A stretch of 64,000 nt of DNA from CAZKUN01 sp964555935 (GCA_964555935.1 CAZKUN010000001.1:53496-117495); one strand, 5' to 3'. Counted from the first letter of the stretch, positions 26,998 to 36,420 are shown. The notes: generated by a model from the sequence alone, not told the origin. Made by a program: numbers and translations.

Positions 26998-28068
26998 TCA
27001 GTCCTCGCCCTTCAGGAAGTGATCAAGCCAGCCATACGCGCAGTGCTGGGCAACCGTTGGGAACGCGTGGCCGCTCGTGTGGGTCAGGAGGCCGACCCGG
27101 TCGCCCGCGCCGACCACGTCGTATACCTCCTTCGCCCGCTCGATGTAGGGCCAACTGATGGCCCCATCCGCCGATTCGCCGCCGATCAGCAGGAACGCCC
27201 TCGGGGCGATCAGCGACAGCACCTCATGGTTATCGTGGTCGAATGTTTCATCCTTGATCCCTTCCCCCAGGTACCACGGCGCTTCCCAGTTCGTGTAGCC
27301 AAGCCCGATTCCGCCCTCGCTGCTGACGATGGCTTTGAGGCGCTCATCGAAGGCCGCTGCGTAGACGACCTCCTTCGCGCCCAGCGAGTGCCCGATGCAC
27401 CCAATCCGGTCCATGTCGACGAAGTCGAGCGTCTCCAGGTAATCGACGGCGCGGATACCGTCGTAGACCATCTTCCCCATGCCCTTCCAGGTCGGGTGAC
27501 GGTCGGCGAGTTTGGCGCACGCCTCGTCGTAGCTCAGCGGGCCGCAGTAGTCCCAGATGAAGTTGCGCGGGCAAGCCGCCACGTAGCCCATCTCGGCGAG
27601 GCGGAGACCCATGAACTTGCTCTCCGGGCCCTCGAGACCGGCTGGCTGGCGGATGGTGTGATCCACGGTTGAATGGAACACCACAACACCCGGCAACTTG
27701 CCGGCGACCTCCGCGGGATGCAGCACGTACGCCTCAACCCAACAATCGGGCTCAGCGCGGTAGCGAATCAGCTTGCGGACCACGCTGCCGACCGTCTCCT
27801 CGCTCAGAACTTCCGGCGCGAGGTCGCAGCGATTGTCCAGCTCGAGGCCCATGAACTCCGCCCACCAGGCGCGGATCTCACCGCGGCGAGCATTCCACGC
27901 TTCGGCGGTGGTGATCGCTTGCCCGTCGCCATCCACCAGCAGCGACCCCGGCGAGGCAGCGGCCTCGGGGATCATCGCGGGTGGCGTCTGGACTTCCCCC
28001 AACCACGGCAGATCGGCCGCCGGCATGGCGGCCATGAGGGCGCTGCAGATATGCACAGGCGATGGCAT
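26998..28068 (-). CDS. Alpha/beta-hydrolase, acetyl-xylan-esterase/dienelactone-hydrolase-like
   Basis: A 356-residue alpha/beta-hydrolase. The nucleophile elbow is GHSLGAKEVV (Ser in GxSxG), preceded by GVVVFHSTVDHTIRQPAG and DYCGPLSYDEACAKL. Later come IAPRAFLLIGG, an acid-strand context, and HTSGHAFP with the probable catalytic His. No signal peptide is evident. The family includes acetyl xylan esterases and carbohydrate or small-ester hydrolases. ATG 28068 overlaps the stop of the DUF4838 gene (TGATG) and follows GGGAGG. It is part of a coupled minus-strand operon of glycan genes, so de-esterification of oligosaccharides is a reasonable guess. Confidence 0.82.
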   Translation of the reverse strand: MPSPVHICSALMAAMPAADLPWLGEVQTPPAMIPEAAASPGSLLVDGDGQAITTAEAWNARRGEIRAWWAEFMGLELDNRCDLAPEVLSEETVGSVVRKLIRYRAEPDCWVEAYVLHPAEVAGKLPGVVVFHSTVDHTIRQPAGLEGPESKFMGLRLAEMGYVAACPRNFIWDYCGPLSYDEACAKLADRHPTWKGMGKMVYDGIRAVDYLETLDFVDMDRIGCIGHSLGAKEVVYAAAFDERLKAIVSSEGGIGLGYTNWEAPWYLGEGIKDETFDHDNHEVLSLIAPRAFLLIGGESADGAISWPYIERAKEVYDVVGAGDRVGLLTHTSGHAFPTVAQHCAYGWLDHFLKGED

Positions 28069-29030
28069 CAGGAGCCTCCCAGGAGCGCCGCGCCGTACTC
28101 TACGACCGGCGGCTCACCATGTAGATCGACATACTCCGCATCCAGAAAGCACCCGAACGATGTCATGCGGCGAAAGCCCTTGGATGCGTAGAACTCAAGA
28201 TCGGCCGCGAGCACGTCCGGATGCCACGGGATCGCGACGGCTGGGCGCTTCCACCGCGAGTGGCGGGACGCGTCCATCCAGTATTCGAGGACCTGCGAGT
28301 GCTGGTCGACACCGTACGTCTCGATCGCGGCATCGAGCCCGTCAAGGAGCCGCGCGTGGCTCTCAATCGATCGATCAGCAATCGGCCGGTCCCACTGCCG
28401 CTCAATCGGCGCGTACTCCAGGAAGACGCCATCCGCCGGCCGAACCTGCGTCGGCGGTGTCTGCGTTCCATGGTACGCGAGTCCCGCCACGCGAGCATCC
28501 GGGTCGAAAGTGCGGAGCGCCGCGAGGATCGCGTTCGTCACGAGCAATGATTGATCAGCATCATTCAGCCCCGCGCACTTGCGACACCCGCACCACGGCT
28601 TGCCGTCATCGCTCCAGTAGTAGTAGCGGTGGGTGGTCGGTGTCAGCGTTTCGGACATCCGGACGGCGTTCTCCCCCACGATCTCCAGCGCCCGCCCGTT
28701 TGATGGGCAGAGATTGCTGTCCGGCGCGCGGTCGCCGTCCTCGTTCACGCGGAACAGCTCCGGGTTGGCGTCGAAGAGGTCCCTAGGCAGGAGTTCCGCC
28801 AGGGCGTGCAGCTCGTATTCGATGTCGAGGTCCAGTTCTCGCGCTCGCGCGAGCATGGCTGAGCCGGTGTCTGTGCTGAGAAACGAGATGAGCGTCGTGA
28901 CAGGGCCGCCCTCCACGTGCAGTCCAAGCGTCGTCAGACCGGCCTCTGACAGTCGGTCCGGCCAGTTGGTGATGCTGAAATCGGGCGGCATGAGGACGAG
29001 GCCGCGCGCGTCGAAATGCGTGTCGGTCAT
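28068..29030 (-). CDS. DUF4838-like glycan-associated protein
   Basis: A 320-residue protein without signal peptide. It contains the DUF4838 pattern: RYYYWSDDGKPWCGCRKCAGLND with a CxCxxC-type cysteine cluster, ILAALRTFDPDARVAGLAYHGTQTPP, and VFLEYAPIERQWDRP. The family occurs in polysaccharide-degrading bacteria, often fused to GH20/GH67-like modules; its reaction is unknown. ATG 29030 (MTDTHFDARG, GGAGG 6 nt upstream) is chosen; it overlaps the upstream gene's stop by 4 nt, so it is translationally coupled. The usual N-terminal carbohydrate-binding part is absent, leaving a short, possibly cytoplasmic version. Confidence 0.75.
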   Translation of the reverse strand: MTDTHFDARGLVLMPPDFSITNWPDRLSEAGLTTLGLHVEGGPVTTLISFLSTDTGSAMLARARELDLDIEYELHALAELLPRDLFDANPELFRVNEDGDRAPDSNLCPSNGRALEIVGENAVRMSETLTPTTHRYYYWSDDGKPWCGCRKCAGLNDADQSLLVTNAILAALRTFDPDARVAGLAYHGTQTPPTQVRPADGVFLEYAPIERQWDRPIADRSIESHARLLDGLDAAIETYGVDQHSQVLEYWMDASRHSRWKRPAVAIPWHPDVLAADLEFYASKGFRRMTSFGCFLDAEYVDLHGEPPVVEYGAALLGGS

Positions 29031-31363
29031 GGCGCCTCCGGAGGGTTCATGCTCGCGGGGATGACGTAGATGGCTCGGGCTACCCGTCCGCCCTTTGGAC
29101 CGGGCCCGCTCAACACAAACGACAAGCTGTACTCGCCTCCGAGCGCGAGATCCGCATCCAGCCGGAACGCGCGACACGGGAAGCCGCTCCCGACCGTCTG
29201 GCGCAGCAACTCCGTGCCGTCCGGCGCGCTCAACACCAGATCGCCCGTCTGCCCCCACGAGCCGCACTGAACGAAGATGGCATGGGGGCCGTCCGCTTCG
29301 GGCCTGATCACCCAGTTGACGCCGGAATCGGGCGCCTCGCCCCTCTCATTCGTGCCGAACTCCAGGCCCGCGTGCTGAGCCTCCGAGGGGTTCCAAAGGT
29401 GATCGCTCTCAACGCCATAAGCACTGTTGGGCGTGCCCACCACGAACCGCCCTTCGAACTCGCCATCCAGACGCCGACGGGTATGGGCTCGACGAGCATC
29501 CACATCCTGTTTGCGTCGCCACTCGCGCAGCAGCGCCTCCGCTCGATCTCGCTCAAGCTCCGCGTGCCGGTCCCACAGCCGGTCTCCGAGCGATGCATCA
29601 GCGGATACGAGAATCAGCTCCGCGACATCCAACTGCCCAAGCTCAATCGTGCCGCCATCCATCGGCAGTTCTTCGATCCCGCTCTCCGTGACATGCCACG
29701 CGACGGTTGGGTCAATCCACGCCAGCTCTGGCAACGAGATCGAGACATCCTGGAGCGGGTGGTACTTGAACGCCATCCGCTCTTCTTCGTAGTCATCGTT
29801 CGCGACAACGATCAGCAGCGCGTCCTCGCCACATACGAGCGTCCGCACCCACGCATTCTCGTCTGACGCCGTCGCCAATTCGGTCGGATGGGCCAGCGCG
29901 ACGAGCGGTGCGACGACATCGACGGCGCGGTAGGATCGACCGATCTCGCGCCAGACGTCGGGGTAGTCCGTGCTGCCGATGAACGTGCCGCCGCTCCACG
30001 CTTCCGTGCAGTGGATGTAGTTGTAGAATCCGCGCGCTCCCGCGCCTAAGCCCCAGTAGATGCTCAGGCGGACCTCCTCAGCCGTCGCGGGTCGGGGGAA
30101 GCGCTTTTCGGCCATTCTTTCGGGATCGTCGTAGACGTGGTTGTAGCCTTCGAAAGTGTATGTCAGCGGGTGCGGGCCGGCGCCCCGGCGCGCCGTCTCG
30201 ACCACCTCGCGGACCTGCTTCAGATCGCCGCCGAACACGCGCGTGTAGCAGTCCGCGTTGGTGACATCAGCGATCGGGCCGTAGATGAACCAGTTCGCCG
30301 GCTTGTAGGTCATGTCGAGCGTGAGGACGGTTGGTTTCTGAGGATCGGCCTCGCGGCAGGTCCGGCAGCGCCGCTCCATCTCCATCGCGTGGTAGCCCAC
30401 GCGCTTACCCGCGGGCACGTCTTTCATCGTGTAGTCTTTCACGTCGGGCTCGTCCTGGAGGCAGTTGCCAAACAGCCCCGGGTGGCCGACCATGTAGTCG
30501 GATGGCCCCGAGTCCCCGACGATGCTGACGCCCCGCATCAGGAGCGTCTCGTGGGAGTCGAGCTGGCCCTTGCTGAACCGCCCGAAGTTGTTGTGTCCGT
30601 TGCAGCCATTTCGGGCGAACTCGTCGTAAGTGGAGTAGCCATAGCTGCCGAGGGGGACCCAGCCATCATACGTGCGGACGCAGCATGCGACGGAGGTGCC
30701 GTCGGTCAGCTCGACTTGGTAGACGTGGTACGAGCCCTCCGCCAGCGGCTGCGCTGAGCGGACCACGATTGGCGAGATCCCGCTGCCAAACTCGCGGTCG
30801 AGGAGCTTGCATGACTTCGTCACGTCGTTCCCGTCGAGCAACACCTTGCGCAGCCGGTGTGGCTTCTGATCCAGGGCTTCCACGACCACGAAGGCCTCGT
30901 CCATGGCCGATGTGAAGCCCACCGTCTCGATGCGGATCGGCGGCGCGTCAGGGGTGATCTGGGCCTCTACCGTCTGCTCGCCGAACGCCACGCTTAGGGT
31001 TGCAGGTACGTCCAGCGCGTCGCGCAGCCTCACGACTACCTCGCCCACACCGCCGGCGGGAATGGGGTCAGGCAGCACGCGCCACCAGATGACCGAGTAT
31101 TCATCGCGAAGTTCGTCCAGCGACCGGCCATCGAGTTCAAACGCAGACGGCGACACCGGAGTGTCGCCGTCGTTTCGCACGTATGCGTGGAGGTAGCCCG
31201 CCGCGCGGTAATCATCGCCGAAGAACGTCTCTATGTCCTTCGCGCCCTCGAACCACTCGTACGGCGTGCCACGGTCCGGCGCCCAGTAGGCCATCTCGAC
31301 ATTCACGTCCGCTGAAGCCGTCGCAACCAACGCCAACGCAAGTCCGACTGTCACTGAGCGCAC
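29027..31363 (-). CDS. Secreted protein of unknown function, 778 aa, glycan-island member
   Basis: A secreted protein with signal peptide RSVTVGLALALVATASA. An N-terminal beta-sandwich (about 20-200) precedes a TIM-barrel-like centre with DNFxRFS-type elements, YTFEGYNHVYDDPERM and IYWGLGAGARGFYNYIHC, the arrangement of a GH-like catalytic barrel with aromatic clefts. The C-terminal 130 residues are a beta-sandwich (WVIRPEADGPHAIFVQCG...YSLSFVLSGPGP), probably carbohydrate-binding. GTG 31363 has GGTGG 5 nt upstream. I cannot assign a GH family. It overlaps the DUF4838 gene by 4 nt and heads this sub-operon. Confidence 0.6.
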   Translation of the reverse strand: MRSVTVGLALALVATASADVNVEMAYWAPDRGTPYEWFEGAKDIETFFGDDYRAAGYLHAYVRNDGDTPVSPSAFELDGRSLDELRDEYSVIWWRVLPDPIPAGGVGEVVVRLRDALDVPATLSVAFGEQTVEAQITPDAPPIRIETVGFTSAMDEAFVVVEALDQKPHRLRKVLLDGNDVTKSCKLLDREFGSGISPIVVRSAQPLAEGSYHVYQVELTDGTSVACCVRTYDGWVPLGSYGYSTYDEFARNGCNGHNNFGRFSKGQLDSHETLLMRGVSIVGDSGPSDYMVGHPGLFGNCLQDEPDVKDYTMKDVPAGKRVGYHAMEMERRCRTCREADPQKPTVLTLDMTYKPANWFIYGPIADVTNADCYTRVFGGDLKQVREVVETARRGAGPHPLTYTFEGYNHVYDDPERMAEKRFPRPATAEEVRLSIYWGLGAGARGFYNYIHCTEAWSGGTFIGSTDYPDVWREIGRSYRAVDVVAPLVALAHPTELATASDENAWVRTLVCGEDALLIVVANDDYEEERMAFKYHPLQDVSISLPELAWIDPTVAWHVTESGIEELPMDGGTIELGQLDVAELILVSADASLGDRLWDRHAELERDRAEALLREWRRKQDVDARRAHTRRRLDGEFEGRFVVGTPNSAYGVESDHLWNPSEAQHAGLEFGTNERGEAPDSGVNWVIRPEADGPHAIFVQCGSWGQTGDLVLSAPDGTELLRQTVGSGFPCRAFRLDADLALGGEYSLSFVLSGPGPKGGRVARAIYVIPASMNPPEAP

Positions 31364-31385
31364 GGAACCACCTTCATTGGCGGCA

Positions 31386-31913
31386 CTAGGCGGCGACCTC
31401 TTTGGCCGCCACGAGTACCGCGTCGTAATTCGGCTCTTCGGCGACCTCGGGCACAACCTGCGCGTAACGCACCGTGCCCGTGCCGTCAATGATGATCACA
31501 GCGCGCGCCAGCAGGCCGAGTTCGTCGATCCGGAGGCCGTAGGCGGCGCCGAATGACTGGTCGTAGTAGTCCGACGCCATCGTGATCCTGTCTACGCCCG
31601 CCGCGGCGCACCAGCGCTCTTGCGCCGGCGGCAGATCCATCGACACCGTTACGATCGAAACGCAGTCGCCCAGGCCGGCGGCCTCCTCGTTGAACCGGCG
31701 CGTCTGCGTGTCGCACGTCGGCGTGTCGATCGATGGGACGACGTTAAGGATCCGAACCTTGCCTGACTCGGTGTCGAGCGTGTACTCGCTATCAGGCGCC
31801 AACCCCGTGCGAATCGTGAACGCCGGCGCCTGGTTGCCTACCATGAGTTCCGGGCCTACCAGCGTCAGCGGGCCACCCTTGAATGTAACGACTCCCTCGC
31901 GCTTCTCAACCAT
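31386..31913 (-). CDS. tpx: Thiol peroxidase (Tpx-type peroxiredoxin)
   Basis: A 175-residue atypical 2-Cys peroxiredoxin reducing hydrogen peroxide and lipid peroxides using thioredoxin. The peroxidatic Cys67 is in PSIDTPTCDTQTRRF, the resolving Cys102 in DLPPAQERWCAAAGV, and LARAVIIIDGTGTVRYAQVV ends the core; all match Tpx. ATG 31913 (AAGGGG 8 nt upstream) is preferred over GTG 31922. The size is usual for the family. It lies between a UroD-like gene and a secreted glycan protein in the same direction, an unusual place for an oxidative-stress enzyme, so it may simply share their transcription. Confidence 0.93.
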   Translation of the reverse strand: MVEKREGVVTFKGGPLTLVGPELMVGNQAPAFTIRTGLAPDSEYTLDTESGKVRILNVVPSIDTPTCDTQTRRFNEEAAGLGDCVSIVTVSMDLPPAQERWCAAAGVDRITMASDYYDQSFGAAYGLRIDELGLLARAVIIIDGTGTVRYAQVVPEVAEEPNYDAVLVAAKEVAA

Positions 31914-31958
31914 GCGATGCACCCCTTTTCAATTCCTGTCGCCGGGGTGAAATGCCCG

Positions 31959-33029
31959 CTACCCTCGCCCGTCGTACCAATACGTCCGGAACTCCTCGAG
32001 GGCATCACAGAGGGCGTCGACATTCTCTGCCGGCGTGGGCGGGTAGATCCCTGCGACCATTTCCAACCCGCCCTGAGGTGAACCAAGCTTCCGCACCTCT
32101 TCCTCAATAAGGTCCCGGATCTCGGCTCTAGTTCCAAAGGGCACGATCTTCTGCCGGTCGATGTCGAGGCGGATGCACGCGCGGCCCTTGACCTCGCGCG
32201 CGAGGTTGTCGATTCCGTTGCACAGGTCCTGAGGGTTGATGATGTCAACGCCTGCGACGAGCAACTCATCCATGATGTCCATGATGTAGCCGTCGCTGTG
32301 CAGCCCGACGAGGGCGTTCGAGTCCTTCGCCGGCTGCATGAGCTGGCTGTAGGCCGGCGTCATCCACTTCGCGAAGTGCTTCGGGCCGATGCACGAGGCC
32401 GTCTGCGTGCCAAGGTCCTCGGCGAATTCAACGACGTCCACGCCCGCCCCCAGCCACTGGTCGATGATGATCTTATTGTGCGCGACGAGCATGTCGATGA
32501 GCGTCTGCAGGCGCGGCTCGTCGGTCGCCATGTCGAGCATGAGGTTGTCGAAGCCGCGCAGGTAGTAAAGCCGCATGAAGATATACCCGTGCGGCGTCCC
32601 CCCGCGCGTCAGGTTGCCTGCAGCCTTCGCATCGGCGACGCCCTTGAGCCGCGCCTCCCAGTCGACCGGGCCGCGGTCGCCGGTCGCGAGAGGGTCGGGA
32701 ACCTGGTACGAGTCGAGCGCGTCCCAGTCCTCAAGCGGGAATTCGCTCACGATGCCTTCGATGCCGTCGATGGCGCTGTCCCAGACGCAGCCCCAGGCAT
32801 CCGTGAAACTCTCGTTGGCACGGTAGGCATCAGCGTACGGCAGGGCCGCGAAGTCGCGCTCGCCCGGCTTGAAGCCCGGGAAGATCGTGGGGTGGCGTTC
32901 GCAGACATCCTCCAAGTCGTCGCGAAGCTGGTTCCACGACGCGCCGGATATGGCCACCCAGGTGGGCATCCACTCCGGCCCCTCCATCCGAGCGTTACGC
33001 AGGAAGTTCTCTCGATCTGTCAGTGCCAA
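31959..33029 (-). CDS. Uroporphyrinogen decarboxylase-like protein (UroD/MtaA superfamily)
   Basis: A 356-residue TIM-barrel protein of the UroD superfamily, which also contains cobalamin methyltransferases such as MtaA. Characteristic parts are RENFLRNARMEGPEWMPTWV at the start, LGTQTASCIGPKHFAKWMTPAY, GLHSDGYIMDIMDELLVAGVDIINPQD and IRLDIDRQKIVPFGTRAEIRDLI. No other haem gene is in the window and the neighbours are glycan genes, so true haem synthesis is unlikely. A methyl- or sugar-linked function is possible, and the substrate is unknown. The start is TTG 33029 with GGAGA 5-6 nt upstream. Confidence 0.8.
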   Translation of the reverse strand: MALTDRENFLRNARMEGPEWMPTWVAISGASWNQLRDDLEDVCERHPTIFPGFKPGERDFAALPYADAYRANESFTDAWGCVWDSAIDGIEGIVSEFPLEDWDALDSYQVPDPLATGDRGPVDWEARLKGVADAKAAGNLTRGGTPHGYIFMRLYYLRGFDNLMLDMATDEPRLQTLIDMLVAHNKIIIDQWLGAGVDVVEFAEDLGTQTASCIGPKHFAKWMTPAYSQLMQPAKDSNALVGLHSDGYIMDIMDELLVAGVDIINPQDLCNGIDNLAREVKGRACIRLDIDRQKIVPFGTRAEIRDLIEEEVRKLGSPQGGLEMVAGIYPPTPAENVDALCDALEEFRTYWYDGRG

Positions 33030-33047
33030 TCTCTGTCTCCCGTGGCG

Positions 33048-34514
33048 CTATCGCCTGAGTAGTATCGCATCCAGTCCCATGTAGACGCCCGTCTCCTGGG
33101 ATGCGGGGTTCTGGCCGATGGTCTTCACTTCGAGGACGTGCTCGCCGGCATCGATGTCGCGCCAGCCGAGGTCGATCTCGTCGAGCTTGGTGTCCTCGCT
33201 GTACATGTCGCGACGCCCCGCGACGACCTCGCCGTCGATGGAGATCTCCCAGATCCCGAAGTCGTACGACGCGGTTGCCTGCAGCACTACGATGCAACGC
33301 CCACCGTCTGCGACGGTGAACGGGATCTTCAACCACGCCTCATCCTCGGTCTGCGCGGGGTAGAATACCTGTCCGTTGCCCGACCACATGCCGCCTTCCT
33401 GTGCCTTCGGCGCGCTGTCCGTGCCGCCGTGTTCCAAGCGGTCGAGGCTGGCTTCCAACTCGATCGCCTGCTCTTCGTACGGGCTGCGGTCTGACGCGGA
33501 CGGGGGCAGCCCAAACGGCACGTGTGGCTCCGTCTGGTACCAGAACGCCGCGCTTGAGAAGCGATCATCTCGGTGCGCGTGGCCGTCCCACTCCCCGTCG
33601 CGAATCGCCCAGCCACGGTGCTCGATCGTCGCGCGGAGGCTCTTATCGAACCGGATCGGATCCTGAATGTGCCAGCGGTAGGCCGTCGCTCGGCCACCTG
33701 ACTCGCGGCCGTCCCAGGTGGTCACGCCGAAGTCTCCGCGCGTCACCTCGCGAAATCCCCACGAGCTGCTGAAGTAGTCCTCCGTGCCGGTGCCCTGGAT
33801 GCTGGCTTCCTCTTCACCGTCAATGTAGAACCGGTCGTCTCCCTCGCCCGGCCAGCCCTTCTCGACGGACCACCACGAGAGCACCGACCCGACATACTGT
33901 CCCCTGCCCACTATCTCCGCGAACACATAGTCGCGCCCATCCACCACCGGGTATTCCTGACGATACTGGCAGTGGAAGGTGGCGAGGGGCTTGGGGGCTT
34001 TCGGCAGTGATTCGTAGTCGAAGTAGAAGTAGAACGAGTCGACGTAACCCGGCCCCTCATTGCTGACCGTCCACTTTGCCCGCTTGCCAAACGGCATCGG
34101 CCAGAAACAGTTCAGAGCGCGCCCGTCCGCCGCAACTTGCACGGGGCGTGAGTCCACGTCGGCATACGCCCCGTTTCCCTGCGCGAAGAAGTCGCCGATC
34201 GGGCACTCGATACTCGGGGCCTCCTCATCGTCCCACCACGCGCGCAAGACCACGTTGCGGTTCGCGTAGCTGTCATCCGTCCGCAGCGTGAACCAGATGT
34301 GCGTGATGAGCCCCGGGCCTTCGATGTCACAGATCGTGGCGACGTCGCCCGACTTCAGCCGGATGAAGTCGTAGTTGCTCGTGAGATCCGGATTGACGCT
34401 CGAAGCGCGGCGCGTTCGGGCGTCCTTCACCTTGTGGAGGTCACCCAGGTCCTGCGCCACGGCGCCGTTCAGCAGTATCAGCAGTCCCGCGCTCGACAAC
34501 GAAATCCATTTCAT
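33048..34514 (-). CDS. DUF2961 / GH172-family secreted glycoside hydrolase
   Basis: A 488-residue secreted protein with signal peptide LSSAGLLILLNGAVAQ. The DUF2961 double jelly-roll is visible throughout: PGLITHIWFTLRTDDSYANRNVVLRAWWDDEEAPS (cut by a loop), ECPIGDFFAQGNG, YFYFDYESLP, IQGTGTEDYFSSSWGF with the conserved Glu-Asp catalytic region, and YRWHIQDPIRFDKSLRATIEH. DUF2961 is now glycoside hydrolase family 172, whose members cleave difructose anhydrides or arabinofuranosides. A short C-terminal jelly-roll with WLKIPFTVADGGRCIVVLQATA may bind sugar. ATG 34514 lies 17 nt after the next gene's stop, and the UroD-like gene follows by 18 nt, so this is one operon. Confidence 0.85.
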   Translation of the reverse strand: MKWISLSSAGLLILLNGAVAQDLGDLHKVKDARTRRASSVNPDLTSNYDFIRLKSGDVATICDIEGPGLITHIWFTLRTDDSYANRNVVLRAWWDDEEAPSIECPIGDFFAQGNGAYADVDSRPVQVAADGRALNCFWPMPFGKRAKWTVSNEGPGYVDSFYFYFDYESLPKAPKPLATFHCQYRQEYPVVDGRDYVFAEIVGRGQYVGSVLSWWSVEKGWPGEGDDRFYIDGEEEASIQGTGTEDYFSSSWGFREVTRGDFGVTTWDGRESGGRATAYRWHIQDPIRFDKSLRATIEHRGWAIRDGEWDGHAHRDDRFSSAAFWYQTEPHVPFGLPPSASDRSPYEEQAIELEASLDRLEHGGTDSAPKAQEGGMWSGNGQVFYPAQTEDEAWLKIPFTVADGGRCIVVLQATASYDFGIWEISIDGEVVAGRRDMYSEDTKLDEIDLGWRDIDAGEHVLEVKTIGQNPASQETGVYMGLDAILLRR

Positions 34515-34530
34515 CTGGCGATGCTCCTAG

Positions 34531-36381
34531 TCACATCCCTATTGTCCAATCGCCCATGAGGCTCCAGAAATACGCGCGCTTGCGGCCGATGCCGCCGCCG
34601 ACTTCGCTCACGTCCTCGGCGAGGCTCTCGATCTCAAAGTACTCCGCCCACGCCTCGCCACACGTCCCGCCGTCGGCGAGGGTCTCGCAGAAACCCCGCG
34701 GCGAGTCGTAGAAGACCTTCGACCTGCCGAGGAGCGTCAGCCCGTTGCAGTAGAACATCAGGCTCTCCGCGCCCTGCCAGTAGCCATACTTGGGGTCGCT
34801 GTAGGGGCGCGTGCTGGCGCCTTCGGGCGCCGTGCTCTCGCACCCGATGTGGTAGTAGATCACCGCGCAGTCGGGCAGCATGTCGTTCTGCCAAAGCGTT
34901 CGATGGATCGCGAAGTCGAGCTTCCCGCAACTCGCGATCCCCGGCACCAGCTTGCCCTCATCTCGCTTCCAGACCCACGCCTGGCCGCCGAGGGCGTTCA
35001 GGAGTTCTGTCTCGTCTGATTTCGCGAACGTGCTGCCCCAGGGGTCGCTGTGGGCCTTGAGGAAGCGCAGGAGCGCCGGGCGCTGCAGCCACCGGACGCA
35101 CTCGACCAGCGACGCGTCTTCGAGTCCGTTGATATCGTGATTCGGATCGTCGAAGTCCCGCCACTCGCGGAACGTCTTCCTCGCGTGGGGGATCGACGTG
35201 CCAAATTCCGTCGAGATGCACGATGGGCGACGAGCATCGGCGAACTCACCTTGCCGATACCGGTGGTTGCGGTCGAAATACTCGATCAGCAGTTGGCGCT
35301 CCGTGGCGTCGGAGTGCTCCCACACCCCGACCCCGCGTGGCGCCTGGTCGGCCTCGGCGAACTCGACAACCTGGGGCACGCCGTCCTCGTCGAGCAGCGG
35401 CACGCTTGCGCCAGGCAGACTTGCCTTCGGCTCGACGCCCGCGTGGTAGGCGTTGATGCGCGAGACGCTGATCTCCGGCCGCGCCATGGGGTTCGGCTGA
35501 GCGAGGTCATCGGGAGCGCACTCGTCGTTCTCGTCATCCAGGAGGGAGAAGCGGATCTTGCCCTTCCCCATCGCCTCCATCGTCCACTTGCCGTCGTCGA
35601 TCAGGAAGAAATCCTGAAACGAATCCGTGCCGAACTCGTAGGCGTCGCTCACGCTGTCAGACGCCTGAACGCCGTCGGGATACGCGGCGATGAAGTACGG
35701 GACCTGGCGCTCGGCCTCATGGTAGACCCCGTCCCACTGACCGTCCATGTCGGCCAGCACGATCTCCGCCCGCCAGGCGACGAGTTCGGCCTTGTCACGG
35801 ATGTACTCGACCTTCTCCTCGAACTTGCGCTCACCGGGCTTGCCCTCGTTGAGGGTGATCGGCGTGTTCTTAGTCCAGTAATACTGCCGGACGAGAGCCG
35901 CCTCGGGGAAATTGCCGACGAAGACCACGCCGCGCAGGTCGGGCAGGTCACGCCAGATACCGCGGAGGAACGCCCGGAGCGCCAGCACCGTGCGGCCGTC
36001 TTGATGACGCGGCCCGGCGTAGACCTGAGCCGAAACCACGAACGCATCGTACCCTTCAGCCGCCAGATCCGCCGCGTGCATCCGCAAGGCGGGCTGCAGA
36101 TCAGCCAGCTCATCGGCGTCACCTGTCGCCAGGAGCCTCGGCTCGACAACCACGAGGACCGTGTCGCGGTCCGCCAAGGCCTCGTCAGCGGGCTTGCTGA
36201 TGCCCTGAAGCTGCAGAGCGTTGATCTCGACCGTGCCATCGCCGTTGTGGTCGTAATCGGAGAACTCGCGGCACGCCAGCGCGACGATCGCGCGCTTGGC
36301 GGAGAATGCTAGGCTTGCCGCGTCAGCGTGCGGCGCCGCCAGAAGCAACAGAGCTAGGGCAATTCCCGGGTGGAGTCGCAC
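34531..36381 (-). CDS. Secreted protein with EF-hand-like loop and C25 (gingipain)-like caspase fold
   Basis: A 616-residue secreted protein (signal peptide ALALLLLAAPHADA). A calcium-loop-like DYDHNGDGTVEI lies at 42-53. The body resembles clan CD peptidase C25: DLRGVVFVGNFPEAALV (about 148-164), EIVLADMDGQWDG (206-218), EISVSRINAYHAG (303-315) and LLIEYFDRNHRYR, which fit the gingipain pattern of a Rossmann-like barrel. The candidate dyad is H444 (KAHSDPWGS) and C514 (YYHIGCEST), inferred by analogy rather than alignment. The end (GYWQGAESLMFYCNGLTLLG, GGTCGEAW) fits the C25 'GEAF' region. No propeptide or immunoglobulin-like domain is obvious. GTG 36381 is used. Function is inferred from fold only. 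Confidence 0.45.
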   Translation of the reverse strand: MRLHPGIALALLLLAAPHADAASLAFSAKRAIVALACREFSDYDHNGDGTVEINALQLQGISKPADEALADRDTVLVVVEPRLLATGDADELADLQPALRMHAADLAAEGYDAFVVSAQVYAGPRHQDGRTVLALRAFLRGIWRDLPDLRGVVFVGNFPEAALVRQYYWTKNTPITLNEGKPGERKFEEKVEYIRDKAELVAWRAEIVLADMDGQWDGVYHEAERQVPYFIAAYPDGVQASDSVSDAYEFGTDSFQDFFLIDDGKWTMEAMGKGKIRFSLLDDENDECAPDDLAQPNPMARPEISVSRINAYHAGVEPKASLPGASVPLLDEDGVPQVVEFAEADQAPRGVGVWEHSDATERQLLIEYFDRNHRYRQGEFADARRPSCISTEFGTSIPHARKTFREWRDFDDPNHDINGLEDASLVECVRWLQRPALLRFLKAHSDPWGSTFAKSDETELLNALGGQAWVWKRDEGKLVPGIASCGKLDFAIHRTLWQNDMLPDCAVIYYHIGCESTAPEGASTRPYSDPKYGYWQGAESLMFYCNGLTLLGRSKVFYDSPRGFCETLADGGTCGEAWAEYFEIESLAEDVSEVGGGIGRKRAYFWSLMGDWTIGM

Positions 36382-36420
36382 GGCGGCGTGTCACCTCGCA
36401 TCGGGGATACTATAACCAAC

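Noticed and set aside
31959..33029. Annotation as true uroporphyrinogen decarboxylase (hemE)
   Set aside because: No other haem gene is near, and the sequence belongs to the diverged UroD/MtaA-like group seen with glycan genes; a broad family name is safer.
35050..36312. Plus-strand open frame of 420 codons opposite the C25-like protein
   Set aside because: The minus-strand product has a signal peptide and family patterns; the antisense product has none.
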